DNA from: Flavobacterium sp. IMCC34852 | GTDB taxonomy: Bacteria; Bacteroidota; Bacteroidia; Flavobacteriales; Flavobacteriaceae | DNA: 64,000 bases | Assembly: GCF_030643905.1 (NCBI RefSeq) | Contig: NZ_CP121446.1 | Coordinates: 2,480,001 to 2,544,000 of the forward strand | Direction: 5' to 3' | In this document: piece by piece, positions 34,720 to 43,286 of the stretch | How positions within the stretch are numbered: the first letter of the stretch is position 1 | Layout of the letters: every line of letters begins with the position of its first letter | Position numbers and translations under genes: made by a program | The notes under the pieces: model-generated | What the model was told of the DNA's origin: nothing | Seen by the model: the letters and a program-made list of their open reading frames with translations, nothing else | Database searches by the model: none

Positions 34720-35982
34720 ATGACAAAATATATTTATACCGCAGTTATTGCCTTATTATCAACAGTAACTATTTCTGCACAACAATTTGACATCAATGCC
34801 GATTTGCGTGCAAGATTTGAAAACAGAAACGGTTATGGAACCTTAAAACCAGACACCGAAAAAGCCACTTCTTTTATATCTCAAAGAACTCGATTAGTCT
34901 TTGATTACTCTTTTAAAAACATCAAATTACGAGTTTCTCCACAAAATGTAAAAACTTGGGGCGATGTAGCAACTAATTCAAAAACAGATGCAAACAGTGC
35001 CTTTCATGAAGCGTATGGAGAAATAAAAATGAATGAAAAATTGTCATTCAAATTAGGAAGACAAGAAATTAATTATGACGACGCTCGTATTTTTGGAAAT
35101 GTTGATTGGGCTATGCAAGCTAGAAGTCATGATGCGTTTTTATTAAAATTCAATCCAAACACCAAAAATCAAATTCATTTTGGTTTGGCATTAAATGCAA
35201 ATAAAGAAACTAATTTTTATGAAAATTATACTATTCCGCAATACAAATCATTGCAATATCTTTGGTATCATACCGATTTTGATAAAATAAATTTAAGCGT
35301 TTTAGCATTAAATAATGGAATGCCTTATCTTGTTGGAACGGAAGAAAAAGTAGATTATAGTCAAACTATTGGTTCAAGATTGGTTTTCAAAAATGGTGCT
35401 CTTTCTATTGATGGCGCAGCTTATTTGCAAACAGGAAAAATTGCCGACAATTCAGTAAATGCTACTTATTTTTCAGCAAGCATCAATTATAAAGCAACCA
35501 CAAATTTCAATACCAGCGTTGGTTTTGAAATGCTTTCTGGAAAAGATCAAAACGACACTTCAACCGATGTAAAATCGTTTAATCCATTGTATGGAACCAA
35601 CCATAAATTCAATGGCTACATGGATTATTTTTATGTTGGAAATCATACAAATTCCGTTGGATTAACAGATGTTTATGCAACATTAGGTTATGAAAAAAAC
35701 AAATTTTCAGCAAAATTAACACCTCATTATTTTGCTTCAGCAGCTTCAATTTATAGCGCTGGAGAAAAACAAGACAATTATCTAGGCACTGAATTAGATT
35801 TTACATTAGGGTATAAAATGTATGATAATGTGACTTTCGATGCTGGATTTTCACAAATGTTTGCCTCTTCATCAATGGAAGTTTTAAAAGCGGGAAATAA
35901 AAATGCTGGTAACAATTGGGCATTTATTTCCATAAAAATTAATCCCAATTTATTTTCAAATAAAGTCGAAGCAAAACTATAA
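34720..35982 (+). CDS. alginate-export-family outer-membrane porin
   Basis: From ATG 34720 the protein has 420 residues with a cleavable signal (ends TISAQQ). The start of the mature part, DLRARFENRNGYG and then FISQRTRLVFDY, fits the Alginate_exp/porin fold. The rest is a beta barrel with many Asn/Tyr/Phe residues. Such porins often accompany nor/nos genes in Bacteroidota and may let nitrite or nitrate enter, which is inference. A 4-nt gap separates it from the SCO gene. Confidence 0.8.
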   Translation: MTKYIYTAVIALLSTVTISAQQFDINADLRARFENRNGYGTLKPDTEKATSFISQRTRLVFDYSFKNIKLRVSPQNVKTWGDVATNSKTDANSAFHEAYGEIKMNEKLSFKLGRQEINYDDARIFGNVDWAMQARSHDAFLLKFNPNTKNQIHFGLALNANKETNFYENYTIPQYKSLQYLWYHTDFDKINLSVLALNNGMPYLVGTEEKVDYSQTIGSRLVFKNGALSIDGAAYLQTGKIADNSVNATYFSASINYKATTNFNTSVGFEMLSGKDQNDTSTDVKSFNPLYGTNHKFNGYMDYFYVGNHTNSVGLTDVYATLGYEKNKFSAKLTPHYFASAASIYSAGEKQDNYLGTELDFTLGYKMYDNVTFDAGFSQMFASSSMEVLKAGNKNAGNNWAFISIKINPNLFSNKVEAKL

Positions 35983-35993
35983 TTCTCCTTCAA

Positions 35994-36773
35994 ATGACAC
36001 AAACTATTCCATATTATCATGCTATCGGAAAGGAAGAAGAAATTTTTTCTCACACCTATTCCAATAAAATTCCGTTACTCCTAAAAGGGCCAACCGGAAC
36101 TGGAAAATCTCGATTTATCGAATACATGGCGCATAAATTGGAAAAAAAACTCATCACCATTGCCTGTCATGAAGAGACTTCTTCAACCGATTTAATTGGA
36201 AGATATATCATAAAAGGAGCCGAAACTATTTGGGTTGACGGACCAATGACCACAGCCGTAAAAGAAGGCGCAATTATTTATTTAGATGAAATTGCAGAAG
36301 CAAGACCTGATGTTATTGTTGCTATCCACTCACTTACTGATCATCGTAGAGAGTTGTTTATTGATAAATTAGGAATTACTGTAAAAGCACATGAAGATTT
36401 TATGCTTGTTGCCTCTTTTAATCCTGGTTATCAACGTGGTTTTAAAGAGTTAAAACCTTCAACAAAACAACGTTTCTCGGCGCTTTCGTTCAATTATCCT
36501 GAAACCAAACAAGAAATAGAAATTCTTATTAACGAAACTGGAATTGATGCTGAAAATGCTAAAAAACTAGTTGCGATTGGTTCAAAAATAAGAAATCTAA
36601 CCGAACTTGGATTAACCGAAACTGTTTCGACACGACTATTGGTTAATGCGGCAACGCTAATTAAAAGCGGATTACCCAAACGCCTTTCTACTCACATTGC
36701 AATAGTGGAGCCATTAACCGACGATTTGCAAACCGTTCAGTCATTGAAAGATTTGTGTAATTTGATGATATAA
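35994..36773 (+). CDS. norQ: NorQ/CbbQ-type MoxR AAA+ ATPase
   Basis: A 259-residue ATPase with Walker A GPTGTGKSRF (about 32-41), the family marker ACHEETSSTDLIGRY, Walker B AIIYLDEIAEARPDVI and SFNPGYQRGFKEL. NorQ works with NorD in maturing and activating NorBC, probably by inserting or remodelling metal centres. The gene lies 11 nt after the porin gene and 20 nt before norD. Confidence 0.9.
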   Translation: MTQTIPYYHAIGKEEEIFSHTYSNKIPLLLKGPTGTGKSRFIEYMAHKLEKKLITIACHEETSSTDLIGRYIIKGAETIWVDGPMTTAVKEGAIIYLDEIAEARPDVIVAIHSLTDHRRELFIDKLGITVKAHEDFMLVASFNPGYQRGFKELKPSTKQRFSALSFNYPETKQEIEILINETGIDAENAKKLVAIGSKIRNLTELGLTETVSTRLLVNAATLIKSGLPKRLSTHIAIVEPLTDDLQTVQSLKDLCNLMI

Positions 36774-36793
36774 TCAGCCATAAAAACTTAATA

Positions 36794-38533
36794 ATGGATA
36801 TAGACGAGCTACTTTTTGGAACCGTTTCTAAATATTTCAAAAAAAGAAATAAGAATAAAATTCTGTTAGATAATAATGCTATTTTCTTAAAGGATATTAA
36901 ACCTCGTTTGACCATTTTAGCAAGAGCAATTACAGGAAATGCCATTGAACTTTTTCCTGCTGAACGAGAAGGTGGTTATAAAAATAACAATTTTTTTCTT
37001 CCTATTTATTTTAATGAATTTGCTACAAAAGAAGCCAATTTAGGTTTTTATTTTTTTAGAATATTATTTCTAAGTGTTCAATCTGAATTAAAAATAAATT
37101 TAACATTAGATGAAGTTTTGTCTGAACAAAATAAGAAGGATATTTTAACCTTATTGTTTCAAAAATATCCCAATTCAAAAGTTATTTATCAAAACTTAAA
37201 ATCGCATTTTGAAGCTAAAACAACTCCAAAAAACACAGCCGATTATTCATGGATTTATGGCAAGTTGATGCAAAATGATAATGAAGAAAACACTCAAACA
37301 ACAATAGAAAATTTTTCGGATTTAGTAAAAAAATCTAATTCAGAACAAATTACTACAACATTGCAAGCAAAAGCTGTTGAAGAAATAACTACCGTTGAAA
37401 TAGATAAAAAACAACAAGAAGATTATGTATTGCTTCATAGCTTTGAGAAAGTAGAAACTGCCGAAGAGTTCAATGGAAACTGGCGTGATTTTGATGGTTC
37501 CGACGATTTAGAAAAACACGAAAACGCTATTGAAGATCTTAATATGAAATTCACTGTTCGTGTTGACGATACTGCTCATTCTGTTTATCAAGCGGAATTT
37601 ACTGAAAACACTTCAATCTCTGAAAGTGCCGAAATCGATTCTAATGGTTTTCATTTAACTTATGACGAATGGGATTTCGAAAAAAGAAAATACAAAGACC
37701 ATTTCTGTAAAGTATATCCAAAAATTCAACTAAAAATAGATTCCAAATACTATCAAAATACAATATTAAAGAACAATTCAACACTATTAAATTTAAGAAA
37801 AATTTTGACCAATTTGAACAACAAAATGCAACAGCAAAAACGTCAAACCCAAGGCGAAGAATTTGATATTGATGCTATTACAGATTTATACGTAGATGTT
37901 CATTCGAAAAAAACACCTTCCGATAAAATTTATCTTTCCAACCGGAAAAAAGAAAAAAATTTGTCCATTTTATTACTCTTAGACATTAGTTTATCAAGTG
38001 ATAGTTATGCAGCTGGAAACCGAGTAATTGATGTTGAAAAACAAGTTTCTATTTTGTTTGGCGAAATATTAAACGAATTCAATATCGACTTTTCAATTGA
38101 TAGTTTTTACTCCAAAACACGAAATTTTTCGACCTATTTAACTGTTAAAGATTTTGATGAAAATTGGGCTATTGCCAAAAATAAAGTAGGTGCAATTGAA
38201 CCATCTGGCTATACAAGAATTGGTGCTGCATTGCGTCATGCAGGCGCAAGATTAGACACTCGAAATACCAAAAATAAATGGATCATTCTAATTTCTGATG
38301 GTAAACCAAACGACTATGATAAGTATGAAGGCAAATATGGAATTAACGATGTGAAACAAGCCTTACGAGAATTAAATCAAAGAGATATTAGTTCCTATGC
38401 CTTGGCAATTGAAGCACAAGCTAAATATTATTTACCTCAAATGTTTGGACAAAATCACTATCAAATTCTAACAACACCAACAGAATTACTACAATCAATG
38501 GTAAAGTTGTACGAAAAAATAAAACAAAATTAA
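36794..38533 (+). CDS. norD: NorD-type von Willebrand factor A protein
   Basis: The 579-residue protein has a variable helical N-terminus. The C-terminal VWA domain (about 380-579) has the MIDAS pattern LLLDISLSS (DxSxS), SGYTRIGAAL (Thr ligand) and ILISDGKPNDYD (Asp). NorD pairs with the NorQ ATPase encoded just upstream in NO-reductase assembly. The middle of the protein contains an acidic, low-conservation stretch. Confidence 0.88.
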   Translation: MDIDELLFGTVSKYFKKRNKNKILLDNNAIFLKDIKPRLTILARAITGNAIELFPAEREGGYKNNNFFLPIYFNEFATKEANLGFYFFRILFLSVQSELKINLTLDEVLSEQNKKDILTLLFQKYPNSKVIYQNLKSHFEAKTTPKNTADYSWIYGKLMQNDNEENTQTTIENFSDLVKKSNSEQITTTLQAKAVEEITTVEIDKKQQEDYVLLHSFEKVETAEEFNGNWRDFDGSDDLEKHENAIEDLNMKFTVRVDDTAHSVYQAEFTENTSISESAEIDSNGFHLTYDEWDFEKRKYKDHFCKVYPKIQLKIDSKYYQNTILKNNSTLLNLRKILTNLNNKMQQQKRQTQGEEFDIDAITDLYVDVHSKKTPSDKIYLSNRKKEKNLSILLLLDISLSSDSYAAGNRVIDVEKQVSILFGEILNEFNIDFSIDSFYSKTRNFSTYLTVKDFDENWAIAKNKVGAIEPSGYTRIGAALRHAGARLDTRNTKNKWIILISDGKPNDYDKYEGKYGINDVKQALRELNQRDISSYALAIEAQAKYYLPQMFGQNHYQILTTPTELLQSMVKLYEKIKQN

Positions 38534-38534
38534 A

Positions 38535-39503
38535 ATGACATCAGAATTCCAAAATAAAAAATTAGAAAAAGGACATCCAATTCAAAATTATTTAGATGAA
38601 ACACTTCTAATTCATTCTATTACAGATGACCTTATTCACGTTGACATCAATAATGACTTTCAGAAGTTTTATAATTTATTCAACCAACTGGCAACAATTG
38701 AAAAGCGTTTTGAACGTAAAGAAAATCAACTTTTCCCATTTCTTGAACAAAAAGATTGGACTGGACCATCACGAAATATGTGGTCTTTTCATGATATTAT
38801 TAGACAAATCTTTAGAATTGTTAGACAAAACATTGAAGACAAAAATTTGATTTCAGCAAAACACAATACCGAATTAGCAATACAAAACATAAATAGATTA
38901 TTGGAAGTGGAAGAAATCGTTTTATTTCTTAATGCATTAGAAATTTTATCTGATGATGACTGGAAGTTAATGCGAAGAGGGGAAGATGAAATTGGTTGGA
39001 TGTTAGCCGATGTTCCACCAAACTATCCAAACGAACCTGAGTACATTCATCCATCACAAGATACTGAAAGAAGAACTGAAGTCGTTTTTGATGAAAAAGC
39101 AGCACATTATGATGAAGGATATATGACTGTAGAACAAGCAAACTTACTTTTTAAAACTTTACCTATTGATTTAACCTATGTAGATGAAAATGATAAGGTG
39201 ATTTTTTATAACCGAGGTGAAGAAAGAGTTTTCCCAAGAAGTGCTGGGATTATTGGAAGAGAAGTTCGCTTTTGTCACCCACCAAAAAGTGTTGATACTG
39301 TTTTAAAAATTTTAGAAGCTTTCAGAAAAGGAGAACAAAACGAAGCTTCTTTTTGGATAAACTATAAAGATCGATTAATATACATCCGTTATTTTGCTGT
39401 GCGAAATTCAGAAAAAGAATATAAAGGAGTCATTGAAATGTCGCAAGACATAACTGATATTAAACAAGTTGATGGCGAAAAAAGATTATTAGAATGGAAA
39501 TAA
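38535..39503 (+). CDS. hemerythrin-like/PAS (DUF438-type) sensor protein
   Basis: The 322-residue cytoplasmic protein has a helical N-terminal half (HPIQNYLDETLLIHSITDDL, FERKENQLFPFLEQKDW, MWSFHDIIRQIFRIV) that fits a hemerythrin-like diiron bundle. The C-terminal PAS domain is at about 200-315 (DLTYVDENDKVIFYNRGEER, GREVRFCHPPKSVDTVL). DUF438/hemerythrin proteins of this plan occur next to NO detoxification genes and may sense or scavenge NO or oxygen. It overlaps norE by 10 nt. Confidence 0.8.
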   Translation: MTSEFQNKKLEKGHPIQNYLDETLLIHSITDDLIHVDINNDFQKFYNLFNQLATIEKRFERKENQLFPFLEQKDWTGPSRNMWSFHDIIRQIFRIVRQNIEDKNLISAKHNTELAIQNINRLLEVEEIVLFLNALEILSDDDWKLMRRGEDEIGWMLADVPPNYPNEPEYIHPSQDTERRTEVVFDEKAAHYDEGYMTVEQANLLFKTLPIDLTYVDENDKVIFYNRGEERVFPRSAGIIGREVRFCHPPKSVDTVLKILEAFRKGEQNEASFWINYKDRLIYIRYFAVRNSEKEYKGVIEMSQDITDIKQVDGEKRLLEWK

Positions 39504-40069
39504 AACCCCTAAAAATAAATTACAAAAATTTTTACTATCCACCAGGAGGAATCTTGATGTTGATAATTATTTTTTTAGAGCTTTTTACCTTCGGAATGGC
39601 ACTTGTTGCGTTGGCTTTTAGTTCCAAAGAGAATCCGCAACTTTTTCACGAATCTAGTTTGCATCTCAATAGAACTTTTGGAACTATTAATACATTTTTA
39701 TTACTTGCAAGTGGTTTTTTTATTGCAAATGCGGTTCATAATTTCAAAGAAAATAATTTTGAAAAAGCTTCTTTTCAGTTCAAAATTACAATGGTTGGAG
39801 GTTTGCTTTTTATTGTATTAAAAAGTGTTGAATATTATATAAAAATTGAAGCTGGTTATTTGTTAGATACCAATAGTTTCTTTACATTTTATTGGCTTTT
39901 AACTGGGTTTCATATAATTCATGTTGTGGTTGGCTTGGTCATATTATTTGTTTTAAACCGAAATATTACAAAAACATCCATAGAAGATGTTGAAGCTTCT
40001 GCCGCTTTTTGGCACATGTGTGATTTGATTTGGCTATTGTTATTTCCTGTTTTATACCTTATTTTTTAA
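39494..40069 (+). CDS. norE: NorE-type cytochrome c oxidase subunit III-like membrane protein
   Basis: A 191-residue membrane protein with five hydrophobic helices and the subunit-III-like end FYWLLTGFHIIHVVVGLVIL and ASAAFWHMCDLIWLLLFPVLY. In NO-reductase clusters this is NorE, an accessory subunit required for full NorBC activity in some species. It overlaps the upstream sensor gene and lies 2 nt before norF. Confidence 0.85.
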   Translation: MEIKPLKINYKNFYYPPGGILMLIIIFLELFTFGMALVALAFSSKENPQLFHESSLHLNRTFGTINTFLLLASGFFIANAVHNFKENNFEKASFQFKITMVGGLLFIVLKSVEYYIKIEAGYLLDTNSFFTFYWLLTGFHIIHVVVGLVILFVLNRNITKTSIEDVEASAAFWHMCDLIWLLLFPVLYLIF

Positions 40070-40071
40070 CT

Positions 40072-40311
40072 ATGAAAAAGGAACTAACATATACGTTCGC
40101 ATTATTACTATTGTTGACATTTGCTACTTTTTTAATAGTCAATCTTCCCTTAGATTCTTTCATAAAAAAATGCTTAATTCTAGCACTATTTTCTGTTAAG
40201 TTTTTATTAGTTGCATTTCAGTTTATGGAACTTAAAAAAGCGCATTCTTTTTGGAAAATTTCAACAATAACAATTTTAATCATTATCAATTTAATCATAA
40301 TTATTTCATAA
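40072..40311 (+). CDS. norF: NorF-type cytochrome c oxidase subunit IV-like membrane protein
   Basis: A 79-residue protein from ATG 40072 with three hydrophobic helices and the subunit-IV pattern KFLLVAFQFMELKKAHSFWK. NorE-NorF pairs accompany norCBQD operons. It is the last intact gene of the denitrification operon. Confidence 0.85.
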   Translation: MKKELTYTFALLLLLTFATFLIVNLPLDSFIKKCLILALFSVKFLLVAFQFMELKKAHSFWKISTITILIIINLIIIIS

Positions 40312-40322
40312 AAAATAAAACC

Positions 40323-40336
40323 ATGATTGAAATCAT
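40323..40336. promoter_or_regulatory. FNR/DNR-like dyad upstream of the osmC remnant
   Basis: ATGAT-TGAA-ATCAT has the same outer arms and 4-bp spacer as the site at 29947-29960. It lies 46 nt before the ATG of the OsmC fragment. This suggests a common CRP/FNR-type regulator for both ends of the island. Confidence 0.5.
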
Positions 40337-40382
40337 AAAATTTGATAACTAAAAAATAGCACTTTGCAAATAAATTTAAAAA

Positions 40383-40511
40383 ATGGAAAATCACATTTAT
40401 AATGTAAACTTAAAATGGGAACGTGAAAGAAAAGGACTTATCTCATCTCCCGAATTACCAACAACAATTGAAGTTGCAACTCCTGTAAATCGTCAGCAAA
40501 AAGTGTACTGA
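40383..40511 (+). pseudogene. OsmC-family protein, N-terminal fragment cut by an IS element
   Basis: The fragment reads MENHIYNVNLKWERERKGLI, then SSPELPTTIEVATP, the usual N-terminus of OsmC/Ohr-like thiol peroxidase relatives (normal length about 140 residues). After about 35 residues the reading frame enters the left end of the IS element and stops at 40511. No C-terminal part is found on the other side of the IS, so the rest has been deleted. Confidence 0.75.
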
Positions 40512-40562
40512 TTTAGGTCAAAACTAAGAGTGTGTTTTCAAAATCCTTAAATTTGAATTATC

Positions 40563-40921
40563 ATGAAAACACCAAAGAAACAAACTACCGAAAACTACAT
40601 TAAAGAAATTCGCAGAAACACCCGAAGAATCTTTTCCTCGGAACAGAAAATCCAAATTGTTATGGAAGCCTTACGAGCTGAGATGTCTGTTGCTGAATTA
40701 TGTCGCAAATATTCTATTAATGAATCGCAGTTTTACAAATGGAATAAAGAGTTTTTAGAAGCAGGAAGAAACGATTATCAGGAGATACAACAAGAGAAGC
40801 TACCAGTGATGAAGTAGCAGAACTCCGCCGTGAAAACCAACGATTAAAGGAAATGGTTGCTGATTTAGTATTGCGCTATGATATCGTAAAAAAAAGCTTG
40901 TCCATGCTGGACTCACTGTAA
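40563..40921 (+). pseudogene. IS3 orfA (helix-turn-helix), frameshifted
   Basis: The first frame encodes MKTPKKQTTENYIKEIRRNT and the IS3 OrfA helix-turn-helix (SVAELCRKYSINESQFYKW), but it goes off at about 40764-40772 and stops at 40817. The -1 frame continues as SGDTTREATSDEVAELRREN and LKEMVADLVLRYDIVKKSLS to 40921, the normal OrfA leucine-zipper end. One A is apparently missing in GGAAGAAACG. Intact OrfA would allow the usual -1 shift into orfB at 40888-40896, so this copy is probably inactive. Confidence 0.75.
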
Positions 40922-40935
40922 AAGTCAAGAGATAT

Positions 40936-41937
40936 ATGTGTCTTACAGTATCCGAAAAACAAGAGATTATTCACATGGTTACTCGTTCTGAAATTGGGGT
41001 TAATCGAACACTTCGTGAGATTGGAATCAACAAAAGTACTTTTTACAATTGGTATCACGCTTACAGTGAAAATGGTGTGGATGGATTGATTCCAACTAAA
41101 CGAACTGCAAACAGGCAATGGAATAGTATTCCGCAAGAGCAGAAGAACCTAGTGGTAAGATTAGCGTTGGATTATCCCGACTTATCATCCCGTGAATTGG
41201 CCTATAAAATGACTGATGAACAACAGATTTTTATCTCCGAATCCAGTGTTTATCGCATCTTGAAAGCGAGAGGATTAATAACGGCTCCGGCTCATATTTT
41301 TCTGAGTGCAGCCGATGAATTTAAAGATAAAACAGGCTTCGTACATCAAATGTGGCAAACCGATTTTACCTACTTTAAAATCTTGGGATGGGGTTGGTAT
41401 TACCTCAGTACAGTTTTGGACGATTACAGCCGATATATCGTGCACTGGGAGCTTTGTTCAACTATGAAAGCCGATGATGTAAAGCGGACGGTTGATACCG
41501 CCATTAAAAAAGCAAAATTGGTAACTAAACAAAAGCCTAAACTCTTGTCAGACAATGGCTCGTGTTACATTGCAAGCGAATTAAAATCGTATTTAAAAGA
41601 CAATTATCAAATGGATCAGGTTCACGGCAGACCCAATCATCCGCAAACACAAGGAAAAATTGAACGCTATCACCGAACCATGAAAAACGTGGTAAAACTC
41701 GATAATTACTTCGCTCCAGAAGAATTAGAAGCAGCTTTAGAAAAATTTGTTTATCGTTATAATAATGAACGTTATCATGAATCATTAAACAACTTAACCC
41801 CGGCAGATGTCTATTTTGGAAGAGGAGAATTGATTTTAAAAGAACGCGAAAGATTAAAGACAATTGCGATTATGAATCGCAGAAATGAGTACCAAAAAAC
41901 AAAATTGACAACAAAAAACAAAATCATTTATCTTTGA
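40936..41937 (+). CDS. IS3 orfB, DDE transposase
   Basis: A 333-residue transposase with the HTH_21 domain followed by the rve catalytic core. The DDE residues are visible in WQTDFTYF, LLSDNGSCYI and HPQTQGKIERYHRTMK. In IS3 elements OrfB is made as an OrfAB fusion by -1 frameshifting at a slippery run, here AAAAAAAAG. The reading frame itself looks intact. Confidence 0.9.
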   Translation: MCLTVSEKQEIIHMVTRSEIGVNRTLREIGINKSTFYNWYHAYSENGVDGLIPTKRTANRQWNSIPQEQKNLVVRLALDYPDLSSRELAYKMTDEQQIFISESSVYRILKARGLITAPAHIFLSAADEFKDKTGFVHQMWQTDFTYFKILGWGWYYLSTVLDDYSRYIVHWELCSTMKADDVKRTVDTAIKKAKLVTKQKPKLLSDNGSCYIASELKSYLKDNYQMDQVHGRPNHPQTQGKIERYHRTMKNVVKLDNYFAPEELEAALEKFVYRYNNERYHESLNNLTPADVYFGRGELILKERERLKTIAIMNRRNEYQKTKLTTKNKIIYL

Positions 41938-41999
41938 ATTATTAACTAAATACTCTCTAAGGAAAAGTCCACTTTAGTTTGAAGACATACAGATAAAGT

Positions 42000-42203
42000 A
42001 TGAAATTGAATAATCAGAGGGTATGCATCTATCCGAAGGACATACAACGAATAACAGGCAAGAGTTATCGTCAAAGTACTAGATTAATGCAAAAGATAAA
42101 AAAAGACCTCAATAAGTTCGAAAATGAGTTTCTAACTATTGAAGAGTTCTGTACATATAGTGGCATAAAATATGAACAAGTAACTCACTTGATTTTTGGT
42201 TAA
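42000..42203 (+). CDS. 67-aa conserved small protein, copy 2 (att-associated)
   Basis: Almost identical to the gene at 27484-27687 (3 differences in 204 nt; Leu to Phe at about position 39). The similarity starts about 7 nt before the ATG and fades after the stop codon, apart from AACTTGTTCAATTTTTAG-like words. Just upstream is the right end of the IS element. It lies 238 nt before the right att repeat, the same position as copy 1 relative to its repeat. Confidence 0.75.
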   Translation: MKLNNQRVCIYPKDIQRITGKSYRQSTRLMQKIKKDLNKFENEFLTIEEFCTYSGIKYEQVTHLIFG

Positions 42204-42440
42204 AATTGAAAAATACTTCAGAAAGATTATAATCAAGATATGCACAATCAAATACTTGAACAACTTGTTCAATTTTTAGTAATGTTTATTGAATTTTAAT
42301 TTGCTATATCATTGCAAATGAGTATATTTACAACTCACAAATGAAATGAATTATTTACGATTAAAAAGGGGGTAAAATCGGTTACCCAAATAAAAATTCA
42401 ATTGTAACGAGCTGTTATAGAATATGTTGAAATAGGTAGT

Positions 42441-42459
42441 CAAATCCCTCTTTCTCCGC
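42441..42459 (+). other. attR-like direct repeat (tRNA-Ser 3' end), right copy
   Basis: CAAATCCCTCTTTCTCCGC, identical to 27916-27934. The preceding bases GGTAGT resemble the other copy's GTAGA. A complete T-arm and the 5' half of the tRNA are absent. It closes the 14.5-kb denitrification island. Confidence 0.75.
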
Positions 42460-42464
42460 AAAGG

Positions 42465-42492
42465 AAAACCCGAAACTTTCGTTTCGGGTTTT
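42465..42492 (+). terminator. perfect 12-bp hairpin terminator after the right att repeat
   Basis: AAAACCCGAAAC pairs with GTTTCGGGTTTT around the loop TTTC and is followed by further T residues. It is a classical rho-independent terminator in the position expected for a tRNA terminator. Confidence 0.8.
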
Positions 42493-42892
42493 TTAATTTT
42501 ATAGCGGTGTCAAAAGCTCGCTTTTGTAAGCCGTTGTAAAATTAAAAAACCAATGCCTTTTTCAAAGGCATTAGGGTTTTCCTTTGCAAGGTTCCCCCTC
42601 AAGGGATCACCGCAAGTAATCCCGAGATTTATTGCTATGAATCACGAACTAAAGTTCGGGTACTTGTAGCCCACCGGGCTTCCTCCTCTTAATATCAAAT
42701 CTGAAGCCCGATGGCGCAGATTTATAATCCGTGCTCAACTCGATGTTTACAATTAAAACCTCATACTAAATTGATATTACTTTTCACCGCAAAAATGCGG
42801 TAATTATGAAGCGTAATCACCGCATTAATGACCGTGATAAACCATTCAACAATAATAAATGATAAAAAACTTCATATTTGTATTTTTTTTCA
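42493..42892. other. gene-free stretch before hipB
   Basis: No gene is seen. There are small hairpins: AATGCCTTTTTCAAAGGCATT near 42552 (given as a description of the stem ATGCC/GGCAT), and ACCGCA-AAAA-TGCGGT at 42786-42801. The words TAATCACCGC and GACCGTG just after the second hairpin repeat parts of its stem. These may be HipB operators. The rest looks like ordinary spacer. Confidence 0.4.
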
Positions 42893-42900
42893 TATTTTTG
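42893..42900 (+). promoter_or_regulatory. TAnnTTTG promoter box of hipBA
   Basis: TATTTTTG, 39 nt before the likely ATG at 42939. A TTTG at 42877-42880 is too close for a normal -33 element, so the call rests on the -7 box only. Confidence 0.4.
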
Positions 42901-42938
42901 TTGGAAATAATCAGCATTAAGTGCAAATAAAGACTTTT

Positions 42939-43286
42939 ATGATGGATTTTTCAAGCAATAATTGGTTAGCAATGAGTGATGCCGCTTTAGTAGAAACTAT
43001 TGGGGCTTTTGTAAAACATCATCGTTTGTTACAAAATAAAACCCAACAGCAACTGGCAACAGAAGCAGGCATCAACCGTTCAACCATAACCCAAATCGAA
43101 AAAGGAGAGAAAATAACACTGCAATCCCTACTGCAAGTCCTCAGAGTCTTAAATCTACTCTACATCATGGACGTGTTTAAAGTGCAAGAACAAGTTAGTC
43201 CATTGCAGTTGGCCAAATTGGAACAAAACAAAAGACAAAGGGCTAGAGGCAAAAATAATTCTAACGACAATAAATCCGACTGGTAA
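42939..43286 (+). CDS. hipB: HipB-like XRE antitoxin
   Basis: The protein has 115 residues from ATG 42939 (a GTG at 42921 is an alternative). The helix-turn-helix is QQQLATEAGINRSTITQIEK, followed by a short C-terminal tail rich in Lys/Asn. HipB binds its own promoter and neutralises HipA. It overlaps hipA by 1 nt (TAATG). Confidence 0.8.
   Translation: MMDFSSNNWLAMSDAALVETIGAFVKHHRLLQNKTQQQLATEAGINRSTITQIEKGEKITLQSLLQVLRVLNLLYIMDVFKVQEQVSPLQLAKLEQNKRQRARGKNNSNDNKSDW

Larger units (their letters stand above)
40504..41991 (+). mobile_element. IS3-family insertion sequence
   Basis: The element of about 1.49 kb starts near TGTACTGATTTAGG at 40504. It ends near 41991, where the reverse strand reads TGTATGTCTTC, so both ends begin with TGTA and share a CAAA-CTAA-AGTG block. 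It contains orfA and orfB with a slippery A8G run (40888-40896) between them. The left end interrupts an osmC gene. The right end abuts the promoter region of the second 67-aa gene. Exact ends and target duplication could not be fixed. Confidence 0.75.
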
